Source: Lysobacterales bacterium
Lineage (GTDB): Bacteria; Pseudomonadota; Gammaproteobacteria; Xanthomonadales; SZUA-36
Direction: 5' to 3'
Assembly (NCBI GenBank): GCA_021648045.1
Contig: JAKITM010000073.1
Coordinates: 1 to 11,553, forward strand
Length of the DNA: 11,553 bases
A program made the translations under genes and the position numbers. A model generated the notes under the pieces. The model did no database searches and was not told the DNA's origin. It saw only the letters and a program-made list of their open reading frames with translations. Of this stretch, positions 1 to 5,494 are shown in pieces; the first letter of the stretch is position 1, and every line of letters begins with the position of its first letter.

Positions 1-206
1 GTGCGATAAATTTTGTTACCCCAGAACAGCGTCACAAGGGGCTGGATATAAAGATATTGGCTAATCGCAAGCGAGTATATGAACTGGCAAAATCGAAGCA
101 TCCAGAACGCTGGAGTGGCAATATAAGGAACTGGGAACCGGTAGGCGATGTTTGCCTTAACCCGGTAAAGAAACTAGCGGTAACTGAGAAAAACAAGGCG
201 GCATAA
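1..206 (+). CDS. IS3-family transposase OrfB, C-terminal fragment (5' end outside window)
   Basis: The frame opens at base 3 and runs 67 codons to a TAA at 204-206; the rest of the gene lies upstream of the window. The peptide contains FVTPEQRHKG followed by HPERWSG, IRNW and CLNP. This is the characteristic tail of the DDE integrase-core transposase (OrfB) of many IS3-family elements, where the catalytic Glu lies just upstream of FVTPEQRH. Such enzymes catalyse copy-out/paste-in transposition of their own element. The catalytic triad itself is not visible here, so activity cannot be judged. The gene points towards the dinJ-yafQ pair, and its 3' flank looks like the IS terminal repeat. The family call is made from the motif string and is fairly secure; the IS subgroup is not determined. 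Confidence 0.85.
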   Translation, partial: AINFVTPEQRHKGLDIKILANRKRVYELAKSKHPERWSGNIRNWEPVGDVCLNPVKKLAVTEKNKAA

Positions 207-247
207 ATTAAAGCTTTAGGCGACAACTATATTGACAAACGCCTACA
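1..247 (+). mobile_element. Right-end part of an IS3-family insertion sequence
   Basis: After the transposase stop there are about 40 nt containing GGCGACAACTATATTGACAA and then CGCCTACA. Read on the minus strand from 247 this begins TGTAGGCG, which fits the 5'-TG...CA-3' ends of IS3-family elements. I therefore place the right end at about 247. This is inferred from one end only, because the left end and the target duplication lie outside the window. If it is right, the toxin stop codon at 243-245 lies inside the IS. Confidence 0.55.
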
Positions 248-539
248 CCGGCACCGGCAAGGAAACCGACAAGCAAAACAAATCTGAGTGGGATCCTGTT
301 CGCTCAAATCGCACAATATTTTTAACCAGGCGATAGATTAAAATCCAATCGGGCTCGATGTGTAGATCACGGCAACCTTTCCAGCTCCCATGGAGTGGAT
401 GGTCTAGAAAAACCGCGGGTAAGTCTCGATTTTCTATGAGAAACTGCATTGGCGGCTTAATTTTGTCCATATTCTTACCGCGTTTTTTAATGCGTTTGAT
501 ATCTCGTTTGAACTGGCCAGAGTACTCAATTTGGCGCAT
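243..539 (-). CDS. yafQ: YafQ-family type II toxin (mRNA endonuclease) with altered C-terminus
   Basis: 98 residues on the minus strand. The sequence follows E. coli YafQ (92 aa) closely: IEYSGQFKRD at the N-terminus, then DHPLHGSWKGCRD, HIEPDWILIY and FERTGSHSDLF. The residues matching the E. coli catalytic or functional set His50, His63, Asp67, Trp68, His87 and Phe91 are all present, with a constant offset of three (H47, H60, D64, W65, H84, F88). The family are ribosome-associated endonucleases that cut mRNA in translation and are neutralised by DinJ. E. coli YafQ has one residue after this Phe; here ten follow, ending in a TAG at 243-245 that probably belongs to the neighbouring IS. The start ATG abuts the antitoxin stop codon with no gap, so translation is likely coupled. 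The active-site residues are intact, but the effect of the extension is unknown. Confidence 0.87.
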   Translation of the reverse strand: MRQIEYSGQFKRDIKRIKKRGKNMDKIKPPMQFLIENRDLPAVFLDHPLHGSWKGCRDLHIEPDWILIYRLVKNIVRFERTGSHSDLFCLSVSLPVPV

Positions 540-797
540 TTAGATGCCGAGTTTATTGAATAAATCAACTGCATCTTCAGCATCGTGCAAACCTTCTCCG
601 CGCTCACTTTTGGACAAAGTTTGAGTCGTCAATGCGTTGGGAATTTTCAGATCAAAAGGAAGCCCCTGGTTTAGTTCGATCTGGTGATAAAAAAGACGTA
701 CGGCTTCGGACGAACTGAGTCCAATTTTTTTAAGAATATCTTCAGCTCCAGCTTTCAGGCTGGCATCAATTCGTGTGTGTATGATAGATGTTTTCAT
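540..797 (-). CDS. dinJ: DinJ/RelB-family antitoxin
   Basis: 85 residues from the ATG at 795-797. An upstream in-frame ATG at 825-827 would add ten residues (MYHGCVTHRV) that are not typical of the family and would run through the operator palindrome, so the downstream start is chosen. Residues about 3-40 (HTRIDASLKAGAEDILKKIG, then LSSSEAVRLFYHQI) form the ribbon-helix-helix dimerisation and DNA-binding domain. This is followed by LPFDLKIPNALT, a conserved DinJ segment, and an acidic tail that would wrap the toxin. Its job is to bind and inhibit the YafQ toxin encoded immediately downstream and to repress the shared operon. No clear Shine-Dalgarno sequence precedes the ATG. A palindrome lies 5 nt upstream of the start and probably serves autoregulation. 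Confidence 0.87.
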   Translation of the reverse strand: MKTSIIHTRIDASLKAGAEDILKKIGLSSSEAVRLFYHQIELNQGLPFDLKIPNALTTQTLSKSERGEGLHDAEDAVDLFNKLGI

Positions 798-802
798 GAC
801 AC

Positions 803-817
803 GATGTGTAACACATC
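803..817. promoter_or_regulatory. Palindromic operator of dinJ-yafQ
   Basis: GATGTGTAACACATC is a perfect inverted repeat with 7-bp arms and a 1-nt centre, lying 5 to 20 nt upstream of the dinJ ATG. Ribbon-helix-helix antitoxins of this family bind such palindromes to repress their own operon. A TTGGCA at 859-854 on the minus strand could be the -35 of the promoter, but I see no convincing -10 at the matching distance. Confidence 0.6.
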
Positions 818-1155
818 CGTGATACAATCGTAGCTAATTAATTGCTGCAGACCTGCCAAATTGAAGAGTTTTTCACAAATCCACACGAGCGGAATCTATG
901 ATTAATGGAGCGATTGTGGTCTTGTGGAAAAGGGCAGAAAAAACCCAAAATAGGGGGGAGAAAGAGTGTTGGAGAGTGTGTGGCAAGATACGCGCACAGT
1001 ATACTATTGTGCACCACAGGGTGGTTTATTGCACACCCAGCCCCTTCTTTTAAAGGAACAATTTCTTTTTTAAATAAGGGTCGTTTTTCTGGAAATTTTT
1101 CTATTGTTTTGTTTGTTTCTGGTTGTGAGTCAACATTCTGTGGGGTGGGCTGCAT
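818..1155. other. Gene-poor stretch with inverted repeats, no convincing gene
   Basis: No recognisable coding sequence was found. A rightward open frame (905-1360) has low-complexity, Ser/Phe-rich content and no Shine-Dalgarno sequence. A leftward open frame (1155-838) starts with a plausible hydrophilic stretch (MQPTPQNVDS..., EKRPLFKKEIVPLKEG) but soon degrades into unlikely sequence. It is in frame with, and directly after, the stop of the small gene at 1156-1311, so it may be the decayed 3' part of that gene. The segment also carries the inverted repeats described at 994-1036. Confidence 0.4.
994..1036. repeat. Cluster of GCACA/TGTGC inverted repeats
   Basis: GCACAGTATACTATTGTGC (994-1012) is an interrupted palindrome with 5-bp outer arms. 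It overlaps a second inverted repeat with GTGCA at 1009-1013 and TGCAC at 1030-1034, which encloses a CCAC-AGG-GTGG hairpin (1014-1024). The shared arm means two alternative pairings are possible. The role is unknown; a protein-binding site or a terminator-like structure are both possible. Confidence 0.45.
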
Positions 1156-1311
1156 TCAGTGCTTTAGAGTGATGAACAATGGCACTGGCAACAGCTCTGA
1201 ATCCTTATCGCCGAAAATTATTTTTGCGGGTGCTTCTGTAACATCATCAAGGCTGATCGCATCTTCAACAAACGTGATAATTTCATCTTTTTTTTCGCCT
1301 TCTTTTTCCAT
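1156..1311 (-). CDS. Small hypothetical protein with strong ribosome binding site, possibly truncated
   Basis: 51 residues on the minus strand, beginning MEKEGEKKDEIITFVEDAIS and ending PLFITLKH before a TGA at 1156-1158. I do not recognise the family. The ATG is preceded by AAGGAG with a 7-nt spacer, one of the best ribosome binding sites in the window, so translation from here is likely. The protein is acidic and hydrophilic, with no signal peptide or membrane segment. The same frame stays open past the TGA, restarting with ATG at 1155 and giving about 45 further plausible codons, so a nonsense mutation in a once longer gene is possible. It is transcribed away from the ParA::Fic gene across an AT-rich gap (1312-1433), so it may originally have been a divergent partner of the lost parA. 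Confidence 0.45.
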   Translation of the reverse strand: MEKEGEKKDEIITFVEDAISLDDVTEAPAKIIFGDKDSELLPVPLFITLKH

Positions 1312-1364
1312 GCTTGTTCTCCTTAAATTGGTTTTTGAGATTGTTAATATCGTTAAATGACAGG

Positions 1365-1394
1365 TTGAATTAATAATTTTCTATTAAATATAAT
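1365..1394 (+). promoter_or_regulatory. Sigma-70-type promoter for the ParA::Fic gene
   Basis: TTGAAT (1365-1370) and a perfect TATAAT (1389-1394) are separated by 18 nt in a very AT-rich stretch, 39 nt upstream of the ATG at 1434. Consensus -10 boxes arise easily by chance in AT-rich DNA. The pairing with a TTGA -35 and its position just upstream of the gene make it credible. It was presumably the promoter of the original parA. Confidence 0.5.
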
Positions 1395-1433
1395 AAAGAT
1401 ATTCTATAGATATACATAAAATATTGTTTAAAT

Positions 1434-2036
1434 ATGATAATAACGGTAGGAAATATTAAAGGCGGTGTAGGTGTAGTGCCTGGTGATGAAGTTGTGCATA
1501 TGGCTCCTCAAGCAAACCGCATACCGGCATTAATGACAGATTTGTTATCCTGGCTAAAAAACTGTGAGCACCCACTTTTAATTTCTAGTTGTATTTTTCA
1601 TTATGAATTTGAGTTTATCCACCCCTTTTCTGATGGCAACGGGCGTATGGAGCGTTTATGGCAAAGTTTGATTTTGTCCCATTGGGATAGCATTTTCACT
1701 TACCTTCCTGTGGAAAGCCTGATATATCAGCATCAACAAAATTATTACCGTGCTATTCGCCAGAGCACAGCTATAACAGATTCCGCTCCTTTTATAGAAT
1801 TTATCTTGCAGATGATACTGGATGCTCTGCCTGACATTCAAAATGACGATGTAAATGACGGGGTAAATGCAAAAGATCGACAACTGCTCAGTCTATTACA
1901 ACAAAATGAATCTTTTACCCAGAACCAGTTAGCGAAATACTTGGGACTATCAAAAAGCACTATTGAGCGCAGGATTAGAAAACTCAAACAGTTGGGTATG
2001 CTCAACAGAACTGGAATCGAGTCGGTATTGCTCTAG
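1434..2036 (+). CDS. Chimeric gene: ParA N-terminal codons fused to truncated Fic-family protein with C-terminal winged helix
   Basis: 200 residues. Residues 1-13 (MIITVGNIKGGVG) are the N-terminus of a ParA/Soj-type ATPase up to the middle of its Walker A motif (KGGVGKT). From residue 12 the sequence is a Fic protein: VGVVPGDEVVHMAP, then the Fic motif HPFSDGNGRMER at 63-74, then GRMERLWQSLILS. Residues about 147-196 form a winged-helix DNA-binding domain (QNQLAKYLGLSKSTIERRIR) common at the C-terminus of Fic/DOC proteins. Fic enzymes usually transfer AMP from ATP to target proteins. Whole proteins of this type run to roughly 330-380 residues, so about 140 N-terminal residues are missing, including the region where an inhibitory helix would lie. 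The catalytic His63 and the GNGR loop remain. The start has no obvious Shine-Dalgarno sequence. It is probably the product of a deletion, and its function is doubtful. Confidence 0.8.
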   Translation: MIITVGNIKGGVGVVPGDEVVHMAPQANRIPALMTDLLSWLKNCEHPLLISSCIFHYEFEFIHPFSDGNGRMERLWQSLILSHWDSIFTYLPVESLIYQHQQNYYRAIRQSTAITDSAPFIEFILQMILDALPDIQNDDVNDGVNAKDRQLLSLLQQNESFTQNQLAKYLGLSKSTIERRIRKLKQLGMLNRTGIESVLL

Positions 2037-2058
2037 CCAGTCATGTCGAACTATTCTG

Positions 2059-2247
2059 CTATGTCTCGATTTCATTTCCTTCTAGTTTCTGACGATAGTT
2101 TTTAACCAGCAAAACTAAAATTTCTTTTTCCTTTGATTTGATTTTATATATAAGCCTGTAACTTCCTTGTACAAGCTCTCTTATTTCTTTTCTATTTATT
2201 TCCGGTACCACTCGGCCACTTTCAGGATAGTCATTAATAATTTCGAA
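2059..2247 (-). pseudogene. ParE/RelE-family toxin remnant, N-terminus lost
   Basis: A 62-codon open stretch on the minus strand between stop codons at 2248-2250 and 2059-2061, with no start codon before residue 1. It reads YPESGRVVPEINRKEIRELV followed by QGSYRLIYKI and ILVLLVKNYR. This is the C-terminal half of ParE/RelE-like plasmid-stabilisation toxins (typical pattern: P-SGR-VPE, IREL, G-YRLIY). Such toxins are about 95-105 residues, so roughly the first 40 are absent, and no partner antitoxin is visible upstream. It converges tail to tail with the Fic gene, with 22 nt between them. The fragment lacks the N-terminal helices and is presumed inactive. Confidence 0.7.
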
Positions 2248-2322
2248 TTAATACAATGCGTTACGAGATTATAACAAGAGCTTTTTTAATACAACAATCC
2301 AAATCCAATACGATTTCTGCTG

Positions 2323-2751
2323 TTACTGTGATTGTTGCTCAAGCCAAGCCTGGGTAATAATGCGGGCTGCTGCGGCATCCAGTGAGTTGCTGTTTTTTTG
2401 TCGGGTTGCACCCTGTGCCCGTAAGGATGCAAACTGCTCGGCTGCTTCCATCGAGCTAAAGCGTTCATCCTGAAACTCAACCGGTAAGCCGAAGCGTCCG
2501 TGCAGGCGCGCGGCGAATTTTCTGGCGGCCTGTGAAACCGGGGTTTCCTTGCCGTCCAGGTCCAAGGGCAAACCAACGATTAATTGTTCAGGCTGCCATT
2601 CATTAAGGATTTTTTCGATTGCTGGCCAAAGACTGTTTTTCTGATTTGGCAACACACACAGCGAACTTGCGGTGGCCGATATGGTTTGTCCGCTGGCAAC
2701 GCCGATGCGTTTGCTGCCAAAGTCGAAACCAAGAACGATACCTGCCGCCAT
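2323..2751 (-). CDS. yqgF: YqgF/RuvX, putative pre-16S rRNA nuclease / Holliday junction resolvase-like protein
   Basis: 142 residues, close to the family norm of about 138-145. It has the RNase H-like fold signatures: GFDFGSKRIGVA at 8-19 with Asp10, LIVGLPLDLDG at 57-67, DERFSS at 95-100 with Glu96, and Asp125 in LDAAAARII. These match the acidic active-site positions of the family. YqgF is an essential nuclease in E. coli that helps mature the 5' end of 16S rRNA; it was earlier proposed as a Holliday junction resolvase. Its ATG lies 2 nt after the yqgE stop, so the two are surely co-transcribed. No clear rho-independent terminator follows the TAA, and the expected pyrR-pyrB-pyrC genes are not downstream. 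Confidence 0.95.
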   Translation of the reverse strand: MAAGIVLGFDFGSKRIGVASGQTISATASSLCVLPNQKNSLWPAIEKILNEWQPEQLIVGLPLDLDGKETPVSQAARKFAARLHGRFGLPVEFQDERFSSMEAAEQFASLRAQGATRQKNSNSLDAAAARIITQAWLEQQSQ

Positions 2752-2753
2752 GT

Positions 2754-3359
2754 TCAGGCCTGCCCTACCCCGTGATGAACCTGATCGATGTCGATGCCTA
2801 GTTTACCAACGGCTTTTTCCCAGCGCTCGGGGGTTGGTTGGTTGAAAATAATATCGGTATCCATGTCGACTGTCAGCCAGGCATTCTCACGCAATTCATG
2901 CTCTAACTGCCCCGCTGTCCAACCTGCATAGCCCAGAGCCACCAGGTATTTTTCCGGGCCGTCACCGGCAGCGATGGCCGCTAGAACATCCCGGGATGTG
3001 GTTACCATCATGGTATCGCCTAGCGCCATTGAGGATTCCCATTTTTTATCCGGACTGTGCAGAACAAAGCCCCGCTCCGGGTGTACCGGGCCGCCATGGA
3101 AAACGATTTGTTCTGAAATTTCGGTAATATCGCAATCAATATTCAGCGACTTGAATACTTCCAGCAAAACCATGTCAGTAGGTCGGTTGACCGTGATGCC
3201 GATCGCACCTTCCTCATCATACTTGCACAGTAGCGTCACTCCGCGAATAAAATTCGGGTCGAGCATGCTCGGCATAGCGACCAACATTTGCCGTTGCTGC
3301 TGCGGTAGTTCTGGGCTGTCGGGTGAGCTGCCGTCAGTGTCTGTTTGTTTCGTATCCAT
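2754..3359 (-). CDS. yqgE: YqgE/AlgH family protein (UPF0301)
   Basis: 201 residues. Family motifs appear in order: LVAMPSMLDPNF (26-37), VTLLCKYDEEGAIGITVNRP (41-60), VFHGGPVHPERGFVLH (86-101) and GYAGWTAGQLEHELRENAWL (143-162). The molecular function of this family is not established; in Pseudomonas it was named AlgH from work on alginate production. It regularly precedes yqgF, as here. The first ATG gives about 24 hydrophilic residues before the conserved core, somewhat more than in E. coli YqgE (187 aa), and no strong Shine-Dalgarno sequence supports it. A later start, such as Met25, cannot be excluded. No signal peptide or membrane segment is seen, so it is expected to be cytoplasmic. 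Confidence 0.93.
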   Translation of the reverse strand: MDTKQTDTDGSSPDSPELPQQQRQMLVAMPSMLDPNFIRGVTLLCKYDEEGAIGITVNRPTDMVLLEVFKSLNIDCDITEISEQIVFHGGPVHPERGFVLHSPDKKWESSMALGDTMMVTTSRDVLAAIAAGDGPEKYLVALGYAGWTAGQLEHELRENAWLTVDMDTDIIFNQPTPERWEKAVGKLGIDIDQVHHGVGQA

Positions 3360-3419
3360 ATACTTTAATATGCGGGTTCTAAGGTGTTTTTCAAGTGAAG
3401 TCCTGCTGCATTATTTGTC

Positions 3420-4286
3420 TCAACTACGCGGTGAAAATCGCCAGGTACGGGTGATATGCAGGACATCAACATCTTTGGAGATGTTGGCAGGCAATGGTGA
3501 ATACGGGGCGGCAATCCGGACTATTTCCATTGCGGCTTCATCCAGCTCCGGCATACCAGATGAGCGTTTCAAGGTGATGCTTTCAACACTGCCGTCCTGA
3601 TAAATACCCACAATCAATAATAAATCTCCGCGCAATTTTAATTTTCTAACGGCTTCGGGATAATGTAAGTTGCCGACTCTTTCAACCTTGGCGACCCAGG
3701 CTTGCATATAACTGGCATATTCGTATTTACGCGTATTGGCAGAAACAAACTTACGCCGTAGATTCTTTGAATGCCACTCGGCATTCCTACTTTGCTCCGG
3801 CAACAAACGCGCCATTTGCTGAATTTGGGTCATTAACTGCTCGGCGGTAGGCATATCCAGCGCCTCGTTTTCCACCTGCTCCACTTGTGCCTCGGCCGTC
3901 TGCTCTGAAGTGTTACTGACGATGACATCCTGCTCGGTAAAGCTGGCCGCTGGTGCGCCCGCTTCAGCACTGATTTCAGCCTCAGCTGTCTCCAGACTGG
4001 GCAGCGGGGGCTTTACCTTCTGTGCCGGGCGTAAATTTTCCTCATTAGTGCCACCACCCCGTTGGTCAGCCTGAGCTAAATAGTCTGCCTCTTCAGGCTT
4101 TTCTTCTGACTGCCAATTCACCAAAACCACATCCAGATGCTGCGCCGGGTCAGCGAATTTCTCAGTAATCATCTGGAAGCCAACGACCAGAATAATTACG
4201 GCATGAATTGAAAGCGCGGCTAACAGCGCCACCATCATCGGGTTATGATGCCAGGGGATTTCCGGCTCAAAAATATCCGTTGTCAT
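3420..4286 (-). CDS. tonB: TonB-family energy transducer (TonB3-like)
   Basis: 288 residues. A short cytoplasmic tail is followed by one membrane anchor (about 17-38, MMVALLAALSIHAVIILVVG). A long periplasmic linker rich in Ala and Glu (about 60-160) leads to a C-terminal TonB domain (about 190-285) with GNLHYPEAVRKLKLRG, DGSVESITL and a final TWRF strand. TonB proteins transmit the energy of the ExbB/ExbD proton-driven motor to outer-membrane receptors. The place between gshB and yqgE is that of P. aeruginosa tonB3 (PA0406), which is reported to be needed for twitching motility, in keeping with the adjacent Chp genes. The linker is acidic rather than built of the Pro-Lys/Pro-Glu repeats of classical TonB. 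The gene starts 16 nt after the gshB stop. Which exbB/exbD pair serves it is not visible. Confidence 0.9.
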   Translation of the reverse strand: MTTDIFEPEIPWHHNPMMVALLAALSIHAVIILVVGFQMITEKFADPAQHLDVVLVNWQSEEKPEEADYLAQADQRGGGTNEENLRPAQKVKPPLPSLETAEAEISAEAGAPAASFTEQDVIVSNTSEQTAEAQVEQVENEALDMPTAEQLMTQIQQMARLLPEQSRNAEWHSKNLRRKFVSANTRKYEYASYMQAWVAKVERVGNLHYPEAVRKLKLRGDLLLIVGIYQDGSVESITLKRSSGMPELDEAAMEIVRIAAPYSPLPANISKDVDVLHITRTWRFSPRS

Positions 4287-4302
4287 CAGTCCATCTACCT
4301 AC

Positions 4303-5256
4303 TTATGATCTTCCTAGTTGATTTTCTATTTCTGCAAATAGCTGTGCGGCGATGTCCAGTCCATATTCGGCATCAAGCTCACGAATACAAGTTGGGCTGG
4401 TAACATTTACTTCAGTTAGGTAATCGCCAATTACATCAATACCAGCAAATAATATACCGCGTTTTTTAAGTTCAGGCCCAAGCTCAGCCGCAATCCAGCG
4501 GTCTCTATCACTCAAAGGCACACCAACACCCCGCCCGCCGGCAGCCAGGTTTCCACGAAAATCATCCGCGCCGGGAATTCTTGCCAGCGCATAATCTATG
4601 GGCTTACCATTAATCATCAAGATGCGTTTATCACCTGCGGTGATTTCCTTGATATAGCGTTGCACCTGCATCAACTCCCCCTGCTCGCCAGACATGGTTT
4701 CAAGGATAACATTCAGATTAGGGTCACCACGGTTTAGTTGAAAAATAGAGTGACCACCCATACCGTCCAGTGGTTTAACTACCGACTTTCCGTGCGCATC
4801 AACGAAGGCACGAATATCATTCACATCCCGACTTACCAACATCGGCACACAGCACTGGGGAAACCAGGTTGTAAATAGCTTCTCATTAGCATCCCGTAGG
4901 CTTTGGGGTTTATTGACTACCAATACGCCCGCTTTCTCCGCCAGATCCAGAATAAGCGTGGAATAAACAAAATCCATATCGAAAGGCGGGTCTTTACGCA
5001 TTAAAATTACATCAAGCTCAGCCAGCGGAGTTTTTGCTACTTCGCCCAGCTGAAACCAGTTGCTGGAATTATCTTCAACTTGCAGTGATTGCATCCGCGC
5101 CATAGCTACCCCATCTGTAATATAAAGACCAGGAACTTCCATGTAAAACAAGCTGTGACCACGCGACTGAGCACTCAGCAACATAGCGAAACTGGAATCT
5201 TTGACAATCTTGATCCGCTCGATTGGATCCATAACAATGCCAATTTTTAAAGACAT
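4303..5256 (-). CDS. gshB: Glutathione synthetase
   Basis: 317 residues, against 316 in E. coli GshB. The enzyme joins gamma-glutamylcysteine and glycine with ATP to make glutathione, the last step of the pathway, in the cytoplasm. The ATP-grasp signatures are all present: KPLDGMGG at 161-168 (glycine-rich nucleotide loop), GDKRILMING at 208-217, DDFRGNLAAGGRG at 231-243, and DVIGDYLTEVNVTSPTCIRE at 274-293 with the metal-binding Glu282 and Asn284. The N-terminal domain begins with LKIGIVMDP, as in the family. The start is supported by AGGAG about 9 nt upstream. It is the first gene of the leftward operon and diverges from pilG, the same arrangement as in Pseudomonas. Confidence 0.97.
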   Translation of the reverse strand: MSLKIGIVMDPIERIKIVKDSSFAMLLSAQSRGHSLFYMEVPGLYITDGVAMARMQSLQVEDNSSNWFQLGEVAKTPLAELDVILMRKDPPFDMDFVYSTLILDLAEKAGVLVVNKPQSLRDANEKLFTTWFPQCCVPMLVSRDVNDIRAFVDAHGKSVVKPLDGMGGHSIFQLNRGDPNLNVILETMSGEQGELMQVQRYIKEITAGDKRILMINGKPIDYALARIPGADDFRGNLAAGGRGVGVPLSDRDRWIAAELGPELKKRGILFAGIDVIGDYLTEVNVTSPTCIRELDAEYGLDIAAQLFAEIENQLGRS

Positions 5257-5273
5257 ACCCGGCTACTCCTGCA

Positions 5274-5287
5274 CCAGCAAATGCTGG
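5274..5287. repeat. Short palindrome in the gshB leader
   Basis: CCAGCAAATGCTGG has 6-bp arms around a 2-nt centre. It lies just upstream of the gshB ribosome binding site (AGGAG, 5266-5270 on the minus strand). It could be a regulator site or a small hairpin affecting gshB translation; nothing else identifies it. Confidence 0.35.
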
Positions 5288-5298
5288 CTAATATTGAA

Positions 5299-5327
5299 AT
5301 TATCTCACGATATCAGGTCTATTTAAG
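5299..5327 (-). promoter_or_regulatory. Possible promoter of the gshB operon
   Basis: On the minus strand CTTAAA (5327-5322) and GATAAT (5304-5299) are 17 nt apart, with the -10 matching five of six consensus bases and the -35 only three of six. It lies about 43 nt upstream of the gshB start and is the best leftward candidate in the gap. Confidence 0.35.
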
Positions 5328-5358
5328 TAGTATTTTAAGTCCAATTGTAATTCAGGTG

Positions 5359-5386
5359 TTGTCATCAGACCGCTTTAAGCTATAAA
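5359..5386 (+). promoter_or_regulatory. Sigma-70 promoter of the pilG-pilI-pilJ-chpA operon
   Basis: TTGTCA (5359-5364) and TATAAA (5381-5386) are separated by 16 nt, each matching five of six consensus bases. This is the best rightward promoter in the gap between gshB and pilG. Transcription would begin near 5393, giving a leader of about 205 nt before the pilG ATG. Confidence 0.6.
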
Positions 5387-5432
5387 CTATGGCCTATATG
5401 TATATTGGTGTCTGAAGAAAAGCACCATCCCA

Positions 5433-5471
5433 GCTAAGTTATTTACTGGTGAGTGGATCAAATAACTCAGC
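5433..5471. repeat. Long inverted repeat in the pilG leader
   Basis: GCTAAGTTATTT (5433-5444) pairs with AAATAACTCAGC (5460-5471) with a single mismatch (11 of 12 pairs) around a 15-nt loop. It lies 40-80 nt downstream of the predicted transcription start, so it would form a stable hairpin in the leader RNA or a binding site for a dimeric regulator. No run of U follows, so it is not a standard terminator. Confidence 0.5.
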
Positions 5472-5494
5472 ACGATAATTTAGCCAGGTACATA

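Noticed and set aside
32..226. Leftward open frame opposite the transposase
   Set aside because: Antisense to a clear IS3 transposase tail; no support of its own.
838..1155. Leftward open frame of 105 codons
   Set aside because: No ribosome binding site and the last half has no protein-like character; kept only as a possible decayed continuation of the gene at 1156-1311.
905..1360. Open frame of 151 codons on the plus strand
   Set aside because: No Shine-Dalgarno sequence and Ser/Phe/Ile-rich unlikely composition; it overlaps the leftward small gene, which has a strong ribosome binding site.
2263..2290. TATAAT on the minus strand at 2273-2268 as a promoter for the ParE remnant
   Set aside because: The -10 and a TG extension are good, but the -35 is poor and the only downstream gene is a fragment without a start codon.
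2248..2322. Rho-independent terminator after yqgF
   Set aside because: An A/T run is present near 2281-2287, but I could find no GC-rich stem before it on the minus strand.
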